A DNA stretch of 64,000 nucleotides. Source: Hyphomicrobiales bacterium (lineage in GTDB: Bacteria; Pseudomonadota; Alphaproteobacteria; Rhizobiales; Beijerinckiaceae). The number at the start of each line of letters is the position of its first letter. Positions within the stretch are counted from its first letter, which is position 1. This document shows, in pieces, positions 60,606-64,000 of the stretch. Location: assembly GCA_930633525.1 (NCBI GenBank), contig CAKNFP010000001.1, positions 1 through 64,000 of the forward strand, written 5' to 3'. Both the position numbers and the translations under genes were made by a program. The notes beneath the pieces were generated by a model. The model worked only from the letters and a program-made list of their open reading frames with translations. It had not been told where the DNA came from and made no database searches.

Positions 60606-62036
60606 ATGGCTCAGAGTTCAGGTTTCTACATCGACGGCCAGTGGGTTCCCCCGTCGCGGCGCCAGCCGGCGGCGGTCATCAACCCTGCCACCGAGGAGGC
60701 GATCGACACGATCGATCTCGGGTCCGAGGCGGACGTTGATCGTGCGGTTGCAGCGGCCAAGCACGCTTTCACCAGCTTCTCCAACACATCACGCGAGCAG
60801 AGAATCGCGCTCTTCGACCGGATCATTGACGGGTACCAGGCACGTTTCGACGATCTTGCTGATACAATTACGCGTGAAATCGGCGCGCCGACTTGGTTCT
60901 CGCGCGAGGTTCAGACAGGAATGGCCTTGCGTCATTTCATCCATACGCGCGATGTGCTCAAAGATTATTCATTTGAATACATGATGGGCACGAGCCTCGT
61001 CAGGCGGGAGGCATTTGGAGTCTGCGGTCTCATCACGGCGTGGAACTGGCCGTTGCTATTAATTGCTTCAAAGCTGGCGCCCGCTCTGGCCGCGGGTTGC
61101 ACTGTGATATTGAAGCCCAGTGAACTCTCTCCTCTGAGCGCCATCGTGCTGGCGGAAGTGCTGCACGATGCCGGCGTCCCGCCGGGTGTTTTCAACATGG
61201 TGATGGGCGATGGCCCGACAGTGGGTGACGCGATTTCCTGCCATCCCGACATCGATTTGATTTCGTTCACCGGTTCGACGCGGGCCGGGATTCAGATCGC
61301 AAAGGCCGCCGCAGATACCGTGAAACGGGTTCACCAGGAACTCGGAGGTAAATCGGCGAACATCATCCTTCCTGATGCGGATCTCAGCGTGGCCGTCCCA
61401 GATGGCGTGCGAAGGGCGTTCATCAACTCGGGTCAAAGCTGCATCGCCCCAACGCGGATGCTGATTCAGCGAGACCAGATGGATGCGGCGTTGCGTATTG
61501 CGAAAGAAACTGCGGAAGCGATGACCGTGGGCGAGCCGACCGCCGCGACTACGCGCCTTGGCCCGTTGGCAAATGCCGCCCAATACGGCCGCGTTCAGGA
61601 TATGATCGGGCTGGGTATCGCGGAAGAGGCGACGTTATTGTGCGGCGGACTCGGTCGTCCCGAGGGGTTGCAGGGCGGATATTATGCCCGTCCTACGATC
61701 TTCAGTGGCGTGACACGCGACATGCGGATCGCGAAGGAAGAGATCTTCGGACCCGTGCTGTCCATCATGGCCTATGAGGATGAGGAAGACGCCATCGAAC
61801 TCGCGAACGCCACCGTCTACGGCCTCGCTGCCTATGTCTTCTCGTCCGACCGCGTTCGCGCGCATGAAGTTGCAAAGCGTTTGAGGGCAGGGCGGGTATT
61901 CGTCAACGGTGCGCCGACTGACGTCATTGCGCCGTTCGGTGGATACAAGCAATCCGGCAACGGCCGCGAATCCGGCGTCTTCGGGCTCGAGGAGTTCCTC
62001 GAAGTGAAGGCGGTTCTCGGTTACGAGTCGCAGTAG
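60606..62036 (+). CDS. NAD(P)-dependent aldehyde dehydrogenase
   Basis: A 476-residue oxidising enzyme that converts an aldehyde to its acid. Asn147 (ITAWNWP), Lys170 (ILKPSE), FTGSTRAGI, catalytic Glu245 (QELGGKSAN) and Cys279 (NSGQSCIAPTR) are all in place, as is EEIFGPVLSIM. ATG 60606 follows GGAGGGGG. Substrate not inferable, though neighbours suggest nitrogenous compound or aromatic catabolism. Confidence 0.94.
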   Translation: MAQSSGFYIDGQWVPPSRRQPAAVINPATEEAIDTIDLGSEADVDRAVAAAKHAFTSFSNTSREQRIALFDRIIDGYQARFDDLADTITREIGAPTWFSREVQTGMALRHFIHTRDVLKDYSFEYMMGTSLVRREAFGVCGLITAWNWPLLLIASKLAPALAAGCTVILKPSELSPLSAIVLAEVLHDAGVPPGVFNMVMGDGPTVGDAISCHPDIDLISFTGSTRAGIQIAKAAADTVKRVHQELGGKSANIILPDADLSVAVPDGVRRAFINSGQSCIAPTRMLIQRDQMDAALRIAKETAEAMTVGEPTAATTRLGPLANAAQYGRVQDMIGLGIAEEATLLCGGLGRPEGLQGGYYARPTIFSGVTRDMRIAKEEIFGPVLSIMAYEDEEDAIELANATVYGLAAYVFSSDRVRAHEVAKRLRAGRVFVNGAPTDVIAPFGGYKQSGNGRESGVFGLEEFLEVKAVLGYESQ

Positions 62037-62473
62037 ACGCGGATCGACCGCGGGCTTGATACAAGCTTGCGGCCGAACGTGGCTTGATCGCCAGGCCGCC
62101 AAGAGCATGGGTTCGACCAGGGCGTGTGGACGCAAACTGGAATGGTCGTTTGCGCCGTCGCCGCGAATGACTTGATTGATACTGTGATCGCATGAAAAAT
62201 AACTTGATAATGCGCTGTTAAATTTAATTAATAAAAAAACTTTTAAGAGGAATATGATTGACATCATGAATTTATGACGCTGATACTGTCTTAGGATTTT
62301 TACTCGCGCCAACGGCAGAAGCTGCCGAAGATCTGATGCGTCGCGCGTGTCTGAAGCGGCCGGAGAGGCGACTGGGTTCGTTATTCCGGTACGCGGGCTA
62401 GCGCCACGCTAGGAAGGAAGTCACTCCCGCCCGAGGAAAGCCCTGCTGACATACGTTCAACTGGAGCAAGTGG
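62037..62473 (+). other. Intergenic with AT-rich stretch upstream of the binding-protein gene
   Basis: Host-like to about 62150, then strongly AT-rich at 62185-62300 (TTAAATTTAATTAATAAAA, TTTATGACG). A seven-codon frame preceded by AAGAGGA lies at 62254-62277. It probably contains the promoter of the catabolic genes. No full gene recognised. Confidence 0.45.
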
Positions 62474-63478
62474 ATGCCTATATCCGACCGCCTTCCCGCC
62501 AGCCGCAGCTTTGCTGCCATAGCAAGCTCTCTCTTCGTCATCGCAGCGTCGGCCTGGTCGGTGGCGGGCCCCGCCCATGCGCAGAGCGCATCCAACACGG
62601 TTGCCGTCACGATCCAGCCAACGACGACCGCCCTGCCCGTCGTTGTCGCGGAAAAGAAAGGCATATTCGCCAAGAACGATCTCTCGGTGAAGTGGAGCGT
62701 CTCCCAGGTTTCGATCTCCGACTCGATTGCCGCGCTCGGACGACAGTTCAATGTCGCCATGGGCACCCAGCCCGCACTTATCGCGGCGGCGGGGCAGGGT
62801 GTGCCGATCGTGGCGATAACCGGTGGCGCGCTCGACACGATCAAGGTTCCGACGTCCAACATTGTTGCGCGCGGAGGCAGCGGCATCGAGACATTCAAGC
62901 AACTCGAAGGAAAGACCGTCGGCACGCTGACCCTCACCGGCAACATTCACTTCGCGCTGCTTAACATTCTCCAGAAGGAGGGGGTGGATCTCAATTCCAT
63001 CCGGTGGGTGACAGGCACCGTGCCGCAGCTGCCCGACCTTCTGAAGGCCGGTCGGGTCGATGCCATCGAAGAGATCGAGCCGTTCGCGACGAGCGCGATT
63101 GCAGCGGGAGGGACGGCGCTCGGTGATCCTTTCCGGTCCATCGGCGATCGCGCATTCATCGGCCTTTGGCTTGCCGAGCGGACATGGGCCAACGAGAACA
63201 AGGATCTGGTCCTGCGCTTCAACAAGTCGATGGATGAAGCGAGCCAATGGATCGTGGCGAACAACGCTGAAGCCCGGGAAATCCTGAGTTCCTACACCGG
63301 TCTCAAGGGTGTCCCGCTTGAGAAGACACCGATCCCGGAGTTCCACTTCTCAAGCACGGCGGAGGATCTCAGCAAACAGCTCCGGGCCGACTTGGATCTC
63401 TGGTCGGATATTCTGAAGCGCACGAGTGACTTCCCCCAGGTGAACACGAATGAGTTGCTGCCGAACTGGGCGAAATAA
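62474..63478 (+). CDS. ABC transporter periplasmic substrate-binding protein (NMT1/SsuA-like)
   Basis: A 334-residue periplasmic protein. A signal peptide (1-36, AHA before Gln37) is clear. VAVTIQPTTTALPVVVAEKK, GIFAKNDLSVKW and FNVAMGTQPALIAAAGQGVP are typical of the family binding nitrate, sulfonates, taurine or pyrimidine precursors; the second lobe starts at LEGKTVGTLTLTGNIHF. The matching permease and ATPase genes are not seen upstream, so they are probably beyond the window end. Confidence 0.88.
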   Translation: MPISDRLPASRSFAAIASSLFVIAASAWSVAGPAHAQSASNTVAVTIQPTTTALPVVVAEKKGIFAKNDLSVKWSVSQVSISDSIAALGRQFNVAMGTQPALIAAAGQGVPIVAITGGALDTIKVPTSNIVARGGSGIETFKQLEGKTVGTLTLTGNIHFALLNILQKEGVDLNSIRWVTGTVPQLPDLLKAGRVDAIEEIEPFATSAIAAGGTALGDPFRSIGDRAFIGLWLAERTWANENKDLVLRFNKSMDEASQWIVANNAEAREILSSYTGLKGVPLEKTPIPEFHFSSTAEDLSKQLRADLDLWSDILKRTSDFPQVNTNELLPNWAK

Positions 63479-63516
63479 GGAAGCCTCTCGAATCTTTTTG
63501 CTGGAGACAATTGACG

Positions 63517-64000
63517 ATGAGCAACGAAGTCGTATCGAAGAGTGAGCAACTTGCCGCAAAGCTGCAAGAGTGCCTCACTCCGGAAGAGAGACAGATTGTC
63601 TCCAGCGCCGGATATGGAAAGCGCGGCGGCTGGGGTGAGCGTCCGGCGCTGCTCATCGTCGATGCCACTTACGGCTTCTGCGGGCGCACCCCGAAACCAA
63701 TCCTCGAGTCCATCGCCGAGCAGCGCCGGTCCTCCGGTGAGGGCGCGTGGGACGCGGTGTGGAAAATCGCGGCGGTCCTGGAGCAGGCTCGGGAGGCTCA
63801 GATCCCGGTCATATACAGCGCGATGGAAGACCCCTCGAGCCCGGAGTACGAACCTGGGCTCTGGCGGACGAAGAACCGCAGAGGCACTGAGGACCCGGGC
63901 AAGATCGACAGCAGCGACAAGGGTGAAAATCAAGTCGTCGCCGAAATCGCACCGCGCCCGGGCGAGCTCGTTTTCTCGAAAGGCAAGCCAAGCATTTTCT
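63517..64000 (+). CDS. Isochorismatase-like cysteine hydrolase, partial (runs past window end)
   Basis: 161 residues of an open frame starting at ATG 63517 (GGAG at 63503-63506). The fold marker PALLIVDATYGFCG contains the catalytic Asp49, and near the visible end LVFSKGKPSIF corresponds to the catalytic-lysine segment preceding the missing Cys. The large N-terminal extension resembles N-carbamoylsarcosine amidase or similar amidohydrolases. Directly after the binding-protein gene (38 bases), so uptake and hydrolysis of an amide may be coupled. Confidence 0.8.
   Translation, partial: MSNEVVSKSEQLAAKLQECLTPEERQIVSSAGYGKRGGWGERPALLIVDATYGFCGRTPKPILESIAEQRRSSGEGAWDAVWKIAAVLEQAREAQIPVIYSAMEDPSSPEYEPGLWRTKNRRGTEDPGKIDSSDKGENQVVAEIAPRPGELVFSKGKPSIF

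Noticed and set aside
62254..62277. Seven-codon frame after AAGAGGA in the AT-rich gap
   Set aside because: Too short to support as a leader peptide; no attenuator structure seen after it.

Overview
The window looks like a chromosome segment from a high-GC alphaproteobacterium of the Hyphomicrobiales (Rhizobiales) type. Evidence is the gene order mdh-sucC-sucD-sucA-sucB-SDR-lpd, an F1-only atpHAGDC operon, a priA/xerC pair, hemC-hemD-Mic60-hemY divergent from tsaD, and a cobalamin riboswitch in front of a ribonucleotide reductase operon. Genus is not determinable from the sequence alone.

Layout: 0-5 kb holds the end of a bolA-like gene, a D-Ala-D-Ala carboxypeptidase, a His-rich CobW-type GTPase behind a candidate Zur box, and a CelD-like acyltransferase. 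5-10.5 kb is the F1 ATP synthase operon (minus strand). 10.8-15.9 kb is an accessory insertion between atpH and priA: an M20 amidohydrolase and two DUF4214 proteins, one with ten perfect-length 48-bp repeats, the other with an HELAH zinc-peptidase motif. 15.9-20.8 kb holds priA, xerC, a membrane protein, a VOC protein and a 47-codon secreted peptide. 21-31.3 kb is the TCA block (minus strand). 31.6-39.5 kb holds a TetR regulator, zapE, a YqaA-type membrane protein, dsbB, a B12 riboswitch and nrdA-nrdB. 39.8-41.3 kb holds tRNA-Leu, an alkyltransferase gene and two remnants of a 2OG-Fe(II) oxygenase. 41.6-52.4 kb is accessory: MocR regulator, ABC exporter, GNAT, MarR-MFS-HlyD efflux operon, GntR regulator, diguanylate cyclase and FAH-family hydrolase. 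52.5-58.7 kb is tsaD and the heme/Mic60 cluster. 58.9-64 kb starts with tRNA-Thr and a broken P4-type integrase, then an aldehyde dehydrogenase, a periplasmic binding protein and the start of an isochorismatase-like amidohydrolase, which reads like the left end of a decayed island carrying catabolic genes.

The two most notable points: (1) NrdB has Phe155 where class Ia enzymes have the radical Tyr, and Glu117 at the first metal-ligand position, so it looks like a class Ic (Mn/Fe, Chlamydia-type) enzyme, and the operon sits behind a cobalamin riboswitch; (2) the two DUF4214 proteins form a small, AT-rich-promoter, probably secreted pair inserted into an otherwise conserved core block. Starts of many genes were moved downstream of the longest reading frame where a ribosome binding site or family alignment favoured it.
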